Positions 1-11,904 of a stretch of 64,000 nucleotides of DNA are shown here, one piece after another. The notes under the pieces were generated by a model. That model did no database searches. It saw only the letters and a list, made by a program, of their open reading frames with translations, and was not told the DNA's origin. The translations under genes were made by a program, and so were the position numbers. The DNA is from Acanthacorydalis orientalis (Eukaryota > Arthropoda > Insecta > Megaloptera > Corydalidae), in contig CM068313.1 in the NCBI GenBank assembly GCA_034766995.1, positions 35,899,496 through 35,963,495 on the forward strand, given 5' to 3'. The number at the start of each line of letters is the position of its first letter. Position 1 is the stretch's first letter.

Positions 1-490
1 ATTACGGACAGATATTAATTTAGTCTAGAAATATACATAAAGCATTAAAAGACGAATCGACCAGTATTAATTAGTTGCCAAATTATCCTACATATCCACA
101 AAATGAGCAATATCCGTAATATCCACCATATACGAAATATCCGCATTATCCGCAATATCAAAAAAATGTGATTTTTTGCAGTTTATTTGATATTTCCTAC
201 ATATTTAATGGACTGACATTAATTTTAAATAAGATATGATATAGAACAATTATATACGCATCGACCGGTATGAAATAGTTGCCATTTTTAAAACAATTTC
301 GATATTTTATATATTGCGGATATGGCGGATATTGAGGATATGGCGGATATGGTTTATTTTGTTGATATGTAGGATATTTTGGTAACTAGTTAATACTGGT
401 CGATTCGTCTTTTAATGCTTTATGTATATTTCTAGACAAAATTAACATCGGTCCATAATAAATGTCGGAAATATCAAAAAAACCGCAAAA
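1..490. repeat. Dyad A: long imperfect inverted repeat at the start of the unit
   Basis: Offsets 24-42 (TCTAGAAATATACATAAAG) reappear as the reverse complement at 418-436, giving a dyad centre near 230. The arms continue outward and inward over about 165 bp each with scattered mismatches (for example TTAATTAGTTGCC against a TTAACTAGTTACC complement). The interior of about 130 bp is part of a + monomer (GCATCGACCGG at 258). The arms carry the ATATCCGC / GCGGATAT words. Every full unit repeats this structure at offsets 1-490. It marks where monomer orientation switches from + to -. Confidence 0.88.
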
Positions 491-671
491 TATCTGCAAA
501 AATTTCCGTTATTCCTTCATAAAATATGCAAAATGTTATAAAACTAGCAACTATTTCATACCGTTCGATGCGTATTCTCATGTTCTATATCGTAAAAGAG
601 ACAAAATTAACATAGGTTCATAATTGATACCGAAAAAGTGACAAAAACCGCGAAATATCCGCAAAACATCC

Positions 672-1415
672 GCAAAAATAAACGTTTTTCTTGCTTAAAA
701 TATCCAAAATGTAAAAAAAATGACAAAAATTTCATACTGTTCGATGCGTATTCTCATGTTCTATATCATAAGATAATAATAAATACCAAAAATAACTCAA
801 AAACATCCCAAAATCGCATTTCTTTGGATTTTGCGGATATGCGGATATGGCGGATACGCAAAAATAAACGTTTTTCTTGCTTAAAATAGCCAAAATGTAA
901 AAAAAATGACAAAAATTTCATACTGTTCGATGCGTATTCTCATGTTCTATATCATAAAATAATAATAAATACCAAAAATAACTCAAAAACATCCCAAAAT
1001 CGCATTTCTTTGGATTTTGCGGATATGCGGATATGGCGGATACGCAAAAATAAACGTTTTTCTTGCTTAAAATAGCCAAAATGTAAAAAAAATGACAAAA
1101 ATTTCATACTGTTCGATGCGTATTCTCATGTTCTATATCATAAGATAATAATAAATACCAAAAATAACTCAAAAACATCCCAAAATCGCATTTCTTTGGA
1201 TTTTGCGGATATGCGGATATGGCGGATACGCAAAAATAAACGTTTTTCTTGCTTAAAATAGCCAAAATGTAAAAAAAATTACAAAAATTTCATACTGTTC
1301 GATGCGTATTCTCATGTTCTATATCATAAGATAATAATAAATACCAAAAATAACTCAAAAACCCCCAAAAATCGCATTTTTTTGGATTTTGCGGATATGC
1401 GGATATGGCGGATAC
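672..1415 (-). repeat. Block of four tandem 186-bp monomers, unit 1
   Basis: The start GCAAAAATAAACG occurs at 672, 858, 1044 and 1230, exactly 186 bp apart. Each copy contains the phase mark CGATGC (742, 928, 1114, 1300) and ends in GCGGATATGGCGGATAC. Copies differ at a few sites: ATAAGATAA or ATAAAATAA, CATCCC or CCCCC, TTTCTTTGG or TTTTTTTGG. The copy next to dyad B always has the CCCCC form. Copy number in this block (1 to 6) is the main source of unit length variation. Confidence 0.95.
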
Positions 1416-1717
1416 GCGGATATTGCGGATATGGCGGATACGGCGGATATCATATCCGCGGCGGATATCATATCCGCGGCGGATATCATATCCGCGGCGG
1501 ATATCATATCCGCCATATCCGCAATATCCGCCATATCCGCATATCCGCAAAATCCAAAAAAATGCGATTTTTGGGGGTTTTTTGTTATTTTTTGTTATTT
1601 ATTTTTATCTTATGATATAGAACATTAAAATACGCATCGAATAGTATGAAATTTTTGTAATTTTTTTTACATTTTGGATATTTTAAGCAAGAAAAACGTT
1701 TTTTTTTGCGGATATTT
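1222..1717. repeat. Dyad B: about 500-bp long palindrome, unit 1
   Basis: TTTCATACTGTTCG at 1288-1301 is answered by CGAATAGTATGAAA at 1638-1651, with one mismatch, so the axis is at 1469.5 inside the 18-bp core. The arms extend through the A-rich CCCCCAAAAATCGC / GCGATTTTTGGGGG segments and the GCAAGAAAAACG boxes on both sides, about 245 bp each, with few mismatches. It marks where monomer orientation switches from - to +. The structure is conserved in every unit. Confidence 0.9.
1443..1514. repeat. Core of four 18-bp double palindromes, unit 1
   Basis: The repeat GCGGATATCATATCCGCG contains two palindromes per period. GCGGATAT and ATATCCGC flank a single C, and ATATCCGC and GCGGATAT flank a single G across the copy boundary. 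EcoRV (GATATC) and SacII (CCGCGG) sites therefore alternate along the core. It is flanked on the left by GCGGATAT words spaced 8-9 bp apart and on the right by ATATCCGC words. Copy number ranges from 2 to 7 across the window. Hairpin or cruciform formation is an inference from the symmetry. Confidence 0.95.
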
Positions 1718-2251
1718 TGCGGATATTTCGCGGTTTTTGTAACTTTTTCGGTATCCATTATGAACCGATGTTATTTTTGTCTCATTTATGATATAGAACA
1801 TTAAAATAGGCATCGGATAGTATGAAATAGTTGCCACTTTTTTAACATTTTGGATATTTTAGGCATGAAAAACCTTTAATTTCGCGAATTTTTCGCGGTT
1901 TTTGTGACTTTTTTGGTATCTATTATGAACCGATGTTAATTTTGACTCATGTATGATATAGTATATTAAAATACGCATCGGATAGTATGAAATAGTTGCC
2001 ATTTTTATAGCATTTTGGATCTTTTAGCCATGAAAAACCTTTATTTTTGTTAATTTTTCGCTGTTTTTGTGACTTTTTCGGTATCTATTATAAACCGATG
2101 TCAATTTTGACTCAAGTATGAAATAGAACATTAAACAACGCATAGAACAGTATGAAATAGTTGCTAGTTTTATAACATTTTGGGTATTTTATGAAGGAAA
2201 AACTGTAATTTTTGCTGATTTTTTGCGGTTTTTATGATATTTCCGACATTT
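1634..2251 (+). repeat. Run of + orientation monomers after dyad B, unit 1
   Basis: Phase marks (GCATCG or GCATAG) are at 1634, 1810, 1975 and 2140, with spacings of 176, 165 and 165 bp. The run continues into the next unit at 2305 and 2509. Shared boxes are TATGAAATAGTTGC, CATTTTGGATATTTTA, GGTTTTTGTGACTTTTTCGG and ATTATGAACCGATGTTA. These monomers differ from one another far more than the 186-bp copies do, and their number does not vary between units. Their reverse complement is the family seen at 401-1415. Confidence 0.9.
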
Positions 2252-4706
2252 ATTACGGACAGATATTAATTTAGTCTAGAAATATACATAAAGCATTAAA
2301 AGACGAATCGACCAGTATTAATTAGTTGCCAAATTATCCTACATATCCACAAAATGAGCAATATCCGTAATATCCACCATATACGAAATATCCGCATTAT
2401 CCGCAATATCAAAAAAATGTGATTTTTTGCAGTTTATTTGATATTTCCTACATATTTAATGGACTGACATTAATTTTAAATAAGATATGATATAGAACAA
2501 TTATATACGCATCGACCGGTATGAAATAGTTGCCATTTTTAAAACAATTTGGATATTTTATATATTGCGGATATGGCGGATATTGAGGATATGGCGGATA
2601 TGGTTTATTTTGTTGATATGTAGGATATTTTGGTAACTAGTTAATACTGGTCGATTCGTCTTTTAATGCTTTATGTATATTTCTAGACAAAATTAACATC
2701 GGTCCATAATAAATGTCGGAAATATCAAAAAAACCGCAAAATATCTGCAAAAATTTCCGTTATTCCTTCATAAAATATGCAAAATGTTATAAAACTAGCA
2801 ACTATTTCATACCGTTCGATGCGTATTCTCATGTTCTATATCGTAAAAGAGACAAAATTAACATAGGTTCATAATTGATACCGAAAAAGTGACAAAAACC
2901 GCGAAATATCCGCAAAACATCCGCAAAAATAAACGTTTTTCTTGCTTAAAATATCCAAAATGTAAAAAAAATGACAAAAATTTCATACTGTTCGATGCGT
3001 ATTCTCATGTTCTATATCATAAGATAATAATAAATACCAAAAATAACTCAAAAACATCCCAAAATCGCATTTCTTTGGATTTTGCGGATATGCGGATATG
3101 GCGGATACGCAAAAATAAACGTTTTTCTTGCTTAAAATAGCCAAAATGTAAAAAAAATGACAAAAATTTCATACTGTTCGATGCGTATTCTCATGTTCTA
3201 TATCATAAAATAATAATAAATACCAAAAATAACTCAAAAACATCCCAAAATCGCATTTCTTTGGATTTTGCGGATATGCGGATATGGCGGATACGCAAAA
3301 ATAAACGTTTTTCTTGCTTAAAATAGCCAAAATGTAAAAAAAATGACAAAAATTTCATACTGTTCGATGCGTATTCTCATGTTCTATATCATAAGATAAT
3401 AATAAATACCAAAAATAACTCAAAAACATCCCAAAATCGCATTTCTTTGGATTTTGCGGATATGCGGATATGGCGGATACGCAAAAATAAACGTTTTTCT
3501 TGCTTAAAATAGCCAAAATGTAAAAAAAATGACAAAAATTTCATACTGTTCGATGCGTATTCTCATGTTCTATATCATAAAATAATAATAAATACCAAAA
3601 ATAACTCAAAAACATCCCAAAATCGCATTTCTTTGGATTTTGCGGATATGCGGATATGGCGGATACGCAAAAATAAACGTTTTTCTTGCTTAAAATAGCC
3701 AAAATGTAAAAAAAATTACAAAAATTTCATACTGTTCGATGCGTATTCTCATGTTCTATATCATAAGATAATAATAAATACCAAAAATAACTCAAAAACC
3801 CCCAAAAATCGCATTTTTTTGGATTTTGCGGATATGCGGATATGGCGGATACGCGGATATTGCGGATATGGCGGATACGGCGGATATCATATCCGCGGCA
3901 GATATCATATCCGCGGCGGATATCATATCCGCGGCGGATATCATATCCGCGGCGGATATCATATCCGCCATATCCGCAATATCCGCCATATCCGCATATC
4001 CGCAAAATCCAAAAAAATGCGATTTTTGGGGGTTTTTTGTTATTTTTTGTTATTTATTTTTATCTTATGATATAGAACATTAAAATACGCATCGAACAGT
4101 ATGAAATTTTTGTAATTTTTTTTACATTTTGGATATTTTAAGCAAGAAAAACGTTTTTTTTTGCGGATATTTTGCGGATATTTCGCGGTTTTTGTAACTT
4201 TTTCGGTATCCATTATGAACCGATGTTATTTTTGTCTCATTTATGATATAGAACATTAAAATAGGCATCGGATAGTATGAAATAGTTGCCACTTTTTTAA
4301 CATTTTGGATATTTTAGGCATGAAAAACCTTTAATTTCGCGAATTTTTCGCGGTTTTTGTGACTTTTTTGGTATCTATTATGAACCGATGTTAATTTTGA
4401 CTCATGTATGATATAGTATATTAAAATACGCATCGGATAGTATGAAATAGTTGCCATTTTTATAGCATTTTGGATCTTTTAGCCATGAAAAACCTTTATT
4501 TTTGTTAATTTTTCGCTGTTTTTGTGACTTTTTCGGTATCTATTATAAACCGATGTCAATTTTGACTCAAGTATGAAATAGAACATTAAACAACGCATAG
4601 AACAGTATGAAATAGTTGCTAGTTTTATAACATTTTGGGTATTTTATGAAGGAAAAACTGTAATTTTTGCTGATTTTTTGCGGTTTTTATGATATTTCCG
4701 ACATTT
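2252..4706 (+). repeat. Higher-order unit 2 (a=5, b=5, 2455 bp)
   Basis: The 186-bp block is 2923-3852 (five copies) and the 18-bp core 3880-3969 (five copies). The second core copy has G to A at 3900 (GCAG for GCGG), which breaks one arm. Diagnostics are A121, G300, G616 and A622, ending T, C, four T. Confidence 0.95.
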
Positions 4707-6976
4707 ATTACGGACAGATATTAATTTAGTCTAGAAATATACATAAAGCATTAAAAGACGAATCGACCAGTATTAATTAGTTGCCAAATTATCCTACATA
4801 TCCACAAAATGAGCAATATCCGTAATATCCACCATATACGAAATATCCGCATTATCCGCAATATCAAAAAAATGTGATTTTTTGCAGTTTATTTGATATT
4901 TCCTACATATTTAATGGACTGACATTAATTTTAAATAAGATATGATATAGAACAATTATATACGCATCGACCGGTATGAAATAGTTGCCATTTTTAAAAC
5001 AATTTGGATATTTTATATATTGCGGATATGGCGGATATTGAGGATATGGCGGATATGGTTTATTTTGTTGATATGTAGGATATTTTGGTAACTAGTTAAT
5101 ACTGGTCGATTCGTCTTTTAATGCTTTATGTATATTTCTAGACAAAATTAACATCGGTCCATAATAAATGTCGGAAATATCAAAAAAACCGCAAAATATC
5201 TGCAAAAATTTCCGTTATTCCTTCATAAAATATGCAAAATGTTATAAAACTAGCAACTATTTCATACCGTTCGATGCGTATTCTCATGTTCTATATCGTA
5301 AAAGAGACAAAATTAACATAGGTTCATAATTGATACCGAAAAAGTGACAAAAACCGCGAAATATCCGCAAAACATCCGCAAAAATAAACGTTTTTCTTGC
5401 TTAAAATATCCAAAATGTAAAAAAAATGACAAAAATTTCATACTGTTCGATGCGTATTCTCATGTTCTATATCATAAGATAATAATAAATACCAAAAATA
5501 ACTCAAAAACATCCCAAAATCGCATTTCTTTGGATTTTGCGGATATGCGGATATGGCGGATACGCAAAAATAAACGTTTTTCTTGCTTAAAATAGCCAAA
5601 ATGTAAAAAAAATGACAAAAATTTCATACTGTTCGATGCGTATTCTCATGTTCTATATCATAAAATAATAATAAATACCAAAAATAACTCAAAAACATCC
5701 CAAAATCGCATTTCTTTGGATTTTGCGGATATGCGGATATGGCGGATACGCAAAAATAAACGTTTTTCTTGCTTAAAATAGCCAAAATGTAAAAAAAATG
5801 ACAAAAATTTCATACTGTTCGATGCGTATTCTCATGTTCTATATCATAAAATAATAATAAATACCAAAAATAACTCAAAAACATCCCAAAATCGCATTTC
5901 TTTGGATTTTGCGGATATGCGGATATGGCGGATACGCAAAAATAAAAGTTTTTCTTGCTTAAAATAGCCAAAATGTAAAAAAAATGACAAAAATTTCATA
6001 CTGTTCGATGCGTATTCTCATGTTCTATATCATAAGATAATAATAAATACCAAAAATAACTCAAAAACCCCCAAAAATCGCATTTTTTTGGATTTTGCGG
6101 ATATGCGGATATGGCGGATACGCGGATATTGCGGATATGGCGGATACGGCGGATATCATATCCGCGGCGGATATCATATCCGCGGCGGATATCATATCCG
6201 CGGCGGATATCATATCCGCGGCGGATATCATATCCGCCATATCCGCAATATCCGCCATATCCGCATATCCGCAAAATCCAAAAAAATGCGATTTTTGGGG
6301 GTTTTTTGTTATTTTTTGTTATTTATTTTTATCTTATGATATAGAACATTAAAATACGCATCGAACAGTATGAAATTTTTGTAATTTTTTTTACATTTTG
6401 GATATTTTAAGCAAGAAAAACGTTTTTTTTTTGCGGATATTTTGCGGATATTTCGCGGTTTTTGTAACTTTTTCGGTATCCATTATGAACCGATGTTATT
6501 TTTGTCTCATTTATGATATAGAACATTAAAATAGGCATCGGATAGTATGAAATAGTTGCCACTTTTTTAACATTTTGGATATTTTAGGCATGAAAAACCT
6601 TTAATTTCGCGAATTTTTCGCGGTTTTTGTGACTTTTTTGGTATCTATTATGAACCGATGTTAATTTTGACTCATGTATGATATAGTATATTAAAATACG
6701 CATCGGATAGTATGAAATAGTTGCCATTTTTATAGCATTTTGGATCTTTTAGCCATGAAAAACCTTTATTTTTGTTAATTTTTCGCGGTTTTTGTGACTT
6801 TTTCGGTATCTATTATAAACCGATGTCAATTTTGACTGAAGTATGAAATAGAACATTAAACAACGCATAGAACAGTATGAAATAGTTGCTAGTTTTATAA
6901 CATTTTGGGTATTTTATGAAGGAAAAACTGTAATTTTTGCTGATTTTTTGCGGTTTTTATGATATTTCCGACATTT
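4707..6976 (+). repeat. Higher-order unit 3 (a=4, b=5, 2270 bp)
   Basis: The 186-bp block is 5378-6121 and the core 6149-6238. The T tract after dyad B is 10 T (9 in units 1 and 2), which explains the extra base. Diagnostics are A121, G300, G616 and A622. It is the first unit to end G, G, four T, and the next unit has C300. Confidence 0.95.
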
Positions 6977-9245
6977 ATTACGGACAGATATTAATTTAGT
7001 CTAGAAATATACATAAAGCATTAAAAGACGAATCGACCAGTATTAATTAGTTGCCAAATTATCCTACATATCCACAAAATGAGCAATATCCGTAATATCC
7101 ACCATATACGAAATATCCGCATTATCCGCAATATCAAAAAAATGTGATTTTTTGCAGTTTATTTGATATTTCCTACATATTTAATGGACTGACATTAATT
7201 TTAAATAAGATATGATATAGAACAATTATATACGCATCGACCGGTATGAAATAGTTGCCATTTTTAAAACAATTTCGATATTTTATATATTGCGGATATG
7301 GCGGATATTGAGGATATGGCGGATATGGTTTATTTTGTTGATATGTAGGATATTTTGGTAACTAGTTAATACTGGTCGATTCGTCTTTTAATGCTTTATG
7401 TATATTTCTAGACAAAATTAACATCGGTCCATAATAAATGTCGGAAATATCAAAAAAACCGCAAAATATCTGCAAAAATTTCCGTTATTCCTTCATAAAA
7501 TATGCAAAATGTTATAAAACTAGCAACTATTTCATACCGTTCGATGCGTATTCTCATGTTCTATATCGTAAAAGAGACAAAATTAACATAGATTCATAAT
7601 TGATACCGAAAAAGTGACAAAAACCGCGAAATATCCGCAAAACATCCGCAAAAATAAACGTTTTTCTTGCTTAAAATATCCAAAATGTAAAAAAAATGAC
7701 AAAAATTTCATACTGTTCGATGCGTATTCTCATGTTCTATATCATAAGATAATAATAAATACCAAAAATAACTCAAAAACATCCCAAAATCGCATTTCTT
7801 TGGATTTTGCGGATATGCGGATATGGCGGATACGCAAAAATAAACGTTTTTCTTGCTTAAAATAGCCAAAATGTAAAAAAAATGACAAAAATTTCATACT
7901 GTTCGATGCGTATTCTCATGTTCTATATCATAAAATAATAATAAATACCAAAAATAACTCAAAAACATCCCAAAATCGCATTTCTTTGGATTTTGCGGAT
8001 ATGCGGATATGGCGGATACGCAAAAATAAACGTTTTTCTTGCTTAAAATAGCCAAAATGTAAAAAAAATGACAAAAATTTCATACTGTTCGATGCGTATT
8101 CTCATGTTCTATATCATAAAATAATAATAAATACCAAAAATAACTTAAAAACATCCCAAAATCGCATTTCTTTGGATTTTGCGGATATGCGGATATGGCG
8201 GATACGCAAAAATAAAAGTTTTTCTTGCTTAAAATATCCAAAATGTAAAAAAAATGACAAAAATTTCATACTATTCGATGCGTATTCTCATGTTCTATAA
8301 CATAAGATAATAATAAATACCAAAAATAACTCAAAAACCCCCAAAAATCGCATTTTTTTGGATTTTGCGGATATGCGGATATGGCGGATACGCGGATATT
8401 GCGGATATGGCGGATACGGCGGATATCATATCCGCGGCGGATATCATATCCGCGGCGGATATCATATCCGCGGCGGATATCATATCCGCGGCGGATATCA
8501 TATCCGCCATATCCGCAATATCCGCCATATCCGCATATCCGCAAAATCCAAAAAAATGCGATTTTTGGGGGTTTTTTGTTATTTTTTGTTATTTATTTTT
8601 ATCTTATGATATAGAACATTAAAATACGCATCGAACAGTATGAAATTTTTGTAATTTTTTTTACATTTTGGATATTTTAAGCAAGAAAAACGTTTTTTTT
8701 TTGCGGATATTTTGCGGATATTTCGCGGTTTTTGTAACTTTTTCGGTATCCATTATGAACCGATGTTATTTTTGTCTCATTTATGATATAGAACATTAAA
8801 ATAGGCATCGGATAGTATGAAATAGTTGCCACTTTTTTAACATTTTGGATATTTTAGGCATGAAAAACCTTTAATTTCGCGAATTTTTCGCGGTTTTTGT
8901 GACTTTTTTGGTATCTATTATGAACCGATGTTAATTTTGACTCATGTATGATATAGTATATTAAAATACGCATCGGATAGTATGAAATAGTTGCCATTTT
9001 TATAGCATTTTGGATCTTTTAGCCATGAAAAACCTTTATTTTTGTTAATTTTTCGCTGTTTTTGTGACTTTTTCGGTATCTATTATAAACCGATGTCAAT
9101 TTTGACTCAAGTATGAAATAGAACATTAAACAACGCATAGAACAGTATGAAATAGTTGCTAGTTTTATAACATTTGGGTATTTTATGAAGGAAAAACTGT
9201 AATTTTTGCTGATTTTTTGCGGTTTTTATGATATTTCCGACATTT
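6977..9245 (+). repeat. Higher-order unit 4 (a=4, b=5, 2269 bp)
   Basis: The 186-bp block is 7648-8391 and the core 8419-8508. This is the first unit whose dyad-adjacent 186-bp copy carries the paired variants ACTATTCG and CTATAACAT (for ACTGTTCG and CTATATCAT). Diagnostics are A121, C300, A616 and A622, ending T, C, three T. Confidence 0.95.
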
Positions 9246-11904
9246 ATTACGGACAGATATTAATTTAGTCTAGAAATATACATAAAGCATTAAAAGACGA
9301 ATCGACCAGTATTAATTAGTTGCCAAATTATCCTACATATCCACAAAATGAGCAATATCCGTAATTTCCACCATATACGAAATATCCGCATTATCCGCAA
9401 TATCAAAAAAATGTGATTTTTTGCAGTTTATTTGATATTTCCTACATATTTAATGGACTGACATTAATTTTAAATAAGATATGATATAGAACAATTATAT
9501 ACGCATCGACCGGTATGAAATAGTTGCCATTTTTAAAACAATTTGGATATTTTATATATTGCGGATATGGCGGATATTGAGGATATGGCGGATATGGTTT
9601 ATTTTGTTGATATGTAGGATATTTTGGTAACTAGTTAATACTGGTCGATTCGTCTTTTAATGCTTTATGTATATTTCTAGACAAAATTAACATCGGTCCA
9701 TAATAAATGTCGGAAATATCAAAAAAACCGCAAAATATCTGCAAAAATTTCCGTTATTCCTTCATAAAATATGCAAAATGTTATAAAACTAGCAACTATT
9801 TCATACCGTTCGATGCGTATTCTCATGTTCTATATCGTAAAAGAGACAAAATTAACATAGATTCATTATTGATACCGAAAAAGTGACAAAAACCGCGAAA
9901 TATCCGCAAAACATCCGCAAAAATAAACGTTTTTCTTGCTTAAAATATCCAAAATGTAAAAAAAATGACAAAAATTTCATACTGTTCGATGCGTATTCTC
10001 ATGTTCTATATCATAAGATAATAATAAATACCAAAATTAACTCAAAAACCCCCAAAAATCGCATTTTTTTGGATTTTGCGGATATGCGGATATGGCGGAT
10101 ACGCAAAAATAAAAGTTTTTCTTGCTTAAAATAGCCAAAATGTAAAAAAAATGACAAAAATTTCATACTGTTCGATGCGTATTCTCATGTTCTATATCAT
10201 AAAATAATAATAAATACCAAAAATAACTTAAAAACATCCCAAAATCGCATTTCTTTGGATTTTGCGGATATGCGGATATGGCGGATACGCAAAAATAAAA
10301 GTTTTTCTTGCTTAAAATATCCAAAATGTAAAAAAAATGACAAAAATTTCATACTATTCGATGCGTATTCTCATGTTCTATAACATAAGATAATAATAAA
10401 TACCAAAAATAACTCAAAAACCCCCAAAAATCGCATTTCTTTGGATTTTGCGGATATGCGGATATGGCGGATACGCAAAAATAAACGTTTTTCTTGCTTA
10501 AAATAGCCAAAATGTAAAAAAAATGACAAAAATTTCATACTGTTCGATGCGTATTCTCATGTTCTATATCATAAAATAATAATAAATACCAAAAATAACT
10601 CAAAAACATCCCAAAATCGCATTTCTTTGGATTTTGCGGATATGCGGATATGGCGGATACGCAAAAATAAACGTTTTTCTTGCTTAAAATAGCCAAAATG
10701 TAAAAAAAATGACAAAAATTTCATACTGTTCGATGCGTATTCTCATGTTCTATATCATAAAATAATAATAAATACCAAAAATAACTTAAAAACATCCCAA
10801 AATCGCATTTCTTTGGATTTTGCGGATATGCGGATATGGCGGATACGCAAAAATAAAAGTTTTTCTTGCTTAAAATATCCAAAATGTAAAAAAAATGACA
10901 AAAATTTCATACTATTCGATGCGTATTCTCATGTTCTATAACATAAGATAATAATAAATACCAAAAATAACTCAAAAACCCCCAAAAATCGCATTTTTTT
11001 GGATTTTGCGGATATGCGGATATGGCGGATACGCGGATATTGCGGATATGGCGGATACGGCGGATATCATATCCGCGGCGGATATCATATCCGCGGCGGA
11101 TATCATATCCACGGCGGATATCATATCCGCGGCGGATATCATATCCGCGGCGGATATCATATCCGCCATATCCGCAATATCCGCCATATCCGCATATCCG
11201 CAAAATCCAAAAAAATGCGATTTTTGGGGGTTTTTGTTATTTTTTGTTATTTATTATTATCTTATGATATAGAACATTAAAATACGCATCGAACAGTATG
11301 AAATTTTTGTAATTTTTTTTACATTTTGGATATTTTAAGCAAGAAAAACGTTTTTTTTTTGCGGATATTTTGCGGATATTTCGCGGTTTTTGTAACTTTT
11401 TCGGTATCCATTATGAACCGATGTTATTTTTGTCTCATTTATGATATAGAACATTAAAATAGGCATTGGATAGTATGAAATAGTTGCCACTTTTTTAACA
11501 TTTTGGATATTTTAGGCATGAAAAACCTTTAATTTCGCGAATTTTTCGCGGTTTTTGTGACTTTTTTGGTATCTATTATGAACCGATGTTAATTTTGACT
11601 CATGTATGATATAGTATATTAAAATACGCATCGGATAGTATGAAATAGTTGCCATTTTTATAGCATTTTGGATCTTTTAGCCATGAAAAACCTTTATTTT
11701 TGTTAATTTTTCGCGGTTTTTGTGACTTTTTCGGTATCTATTATAAACCGATGTCAATTTTGACTGAAGTATGAAATAGAACATTAAACAACGCATAGAA
11801 CAGTATGAAATAGTTGCTAGTTTTATAACATTTTGGGTATTTTATGAAGGAAAAACTGTAATTTTTGCTGATTTTTTGCGGTTTTTATGATATTTCCGAC
11901 ATTT
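9246..11904 (+). repeat. Higher-order unit 5, longest (a=6, b=6, 2659 bp)
   Basis: The 186-bp block is 9917-11032 with six copies, and the core is 11060-11167 with six copies. The core has a G to A change at 11111 that destroys one CCGCGG. Copies 2-3 and 5-6 of the 186-bp block share a paired signature: a CTTAAAAAC copy followed by an ACTATTCG / CTATAACAT / CCCCC copy. A dyad-adjacent copy type thus also sits inside the block. Diagnostics are T121, G300, A616 and T622, ending G, G, four T. Confidence 0.95.

Larger units (their letters stand above)
1..2251 (+). repeat. Higher-order unit 1 (a=4, b=4, 2251 bp), reference unit
   Basis: Reference for all offsets. Dyad A occupies 1-490, the 186-bp block 672-1415 and the 18-bp palindrome core 1443-1514. 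Opposite-strand monomers follow from 1634. Diagnostic bases used to compare units are offsets 121 (A/T), 300 (C/G), 616 (G/A) and 622 (A/T), and near the end 2062 (T/G), 2113 (C/G) and the T run 2178-2181 (four or three T). This unit has A121, C300, G616 and A622, and ends T, C, four T. Confidence 0.95.

Noticed and set aside
1..490. Terminal inverted repeats of a DNA transposon or foldback element
   Set aside because: The arms recur once per unit at a fixed offset, are made of the satellite monomers, show no target-site duplication, and enclose only about 130 bp of monomer.
638..889. Recurrent 83-residue open frame (lysine-rich, in most units) and its fused 104-166 residue versions
   Set aside because: It opens at GTG, ends wherever a 186-bp copy happens to carry TAG, and lengthens with copy type (17026-17499, 27797-28234, 34199-34699). 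It has no ribosome-binding context or domain and its composition is that of the satellite. 186 is a multiple of 3, which explains the persistence.
1443..1514. CRISPR-like short regular repeats
   Set aside because: The 18-bp copies are contiguous with no unique spacers, and no cas-like gene is present.
1290..1628. Overlapping open frames on both strands through the 18-bp core (GYDIRR, ADIISA and RRISYP type repeats)
   Set aside because: Several frames are open at once on both strands because 18 is a multiple of 3 and the motif has no stop. Three or more frames of the same DNA cannot all be genes, and each changes length with b.
1640..1720. Promoters or terminators suggested by T tracts and TATA-like words
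   Set aside because: TATGATATAG-like words and T runs occur in every monomer on both strands as part of the AT-rich background. Nothing ties any of them to a transcript.
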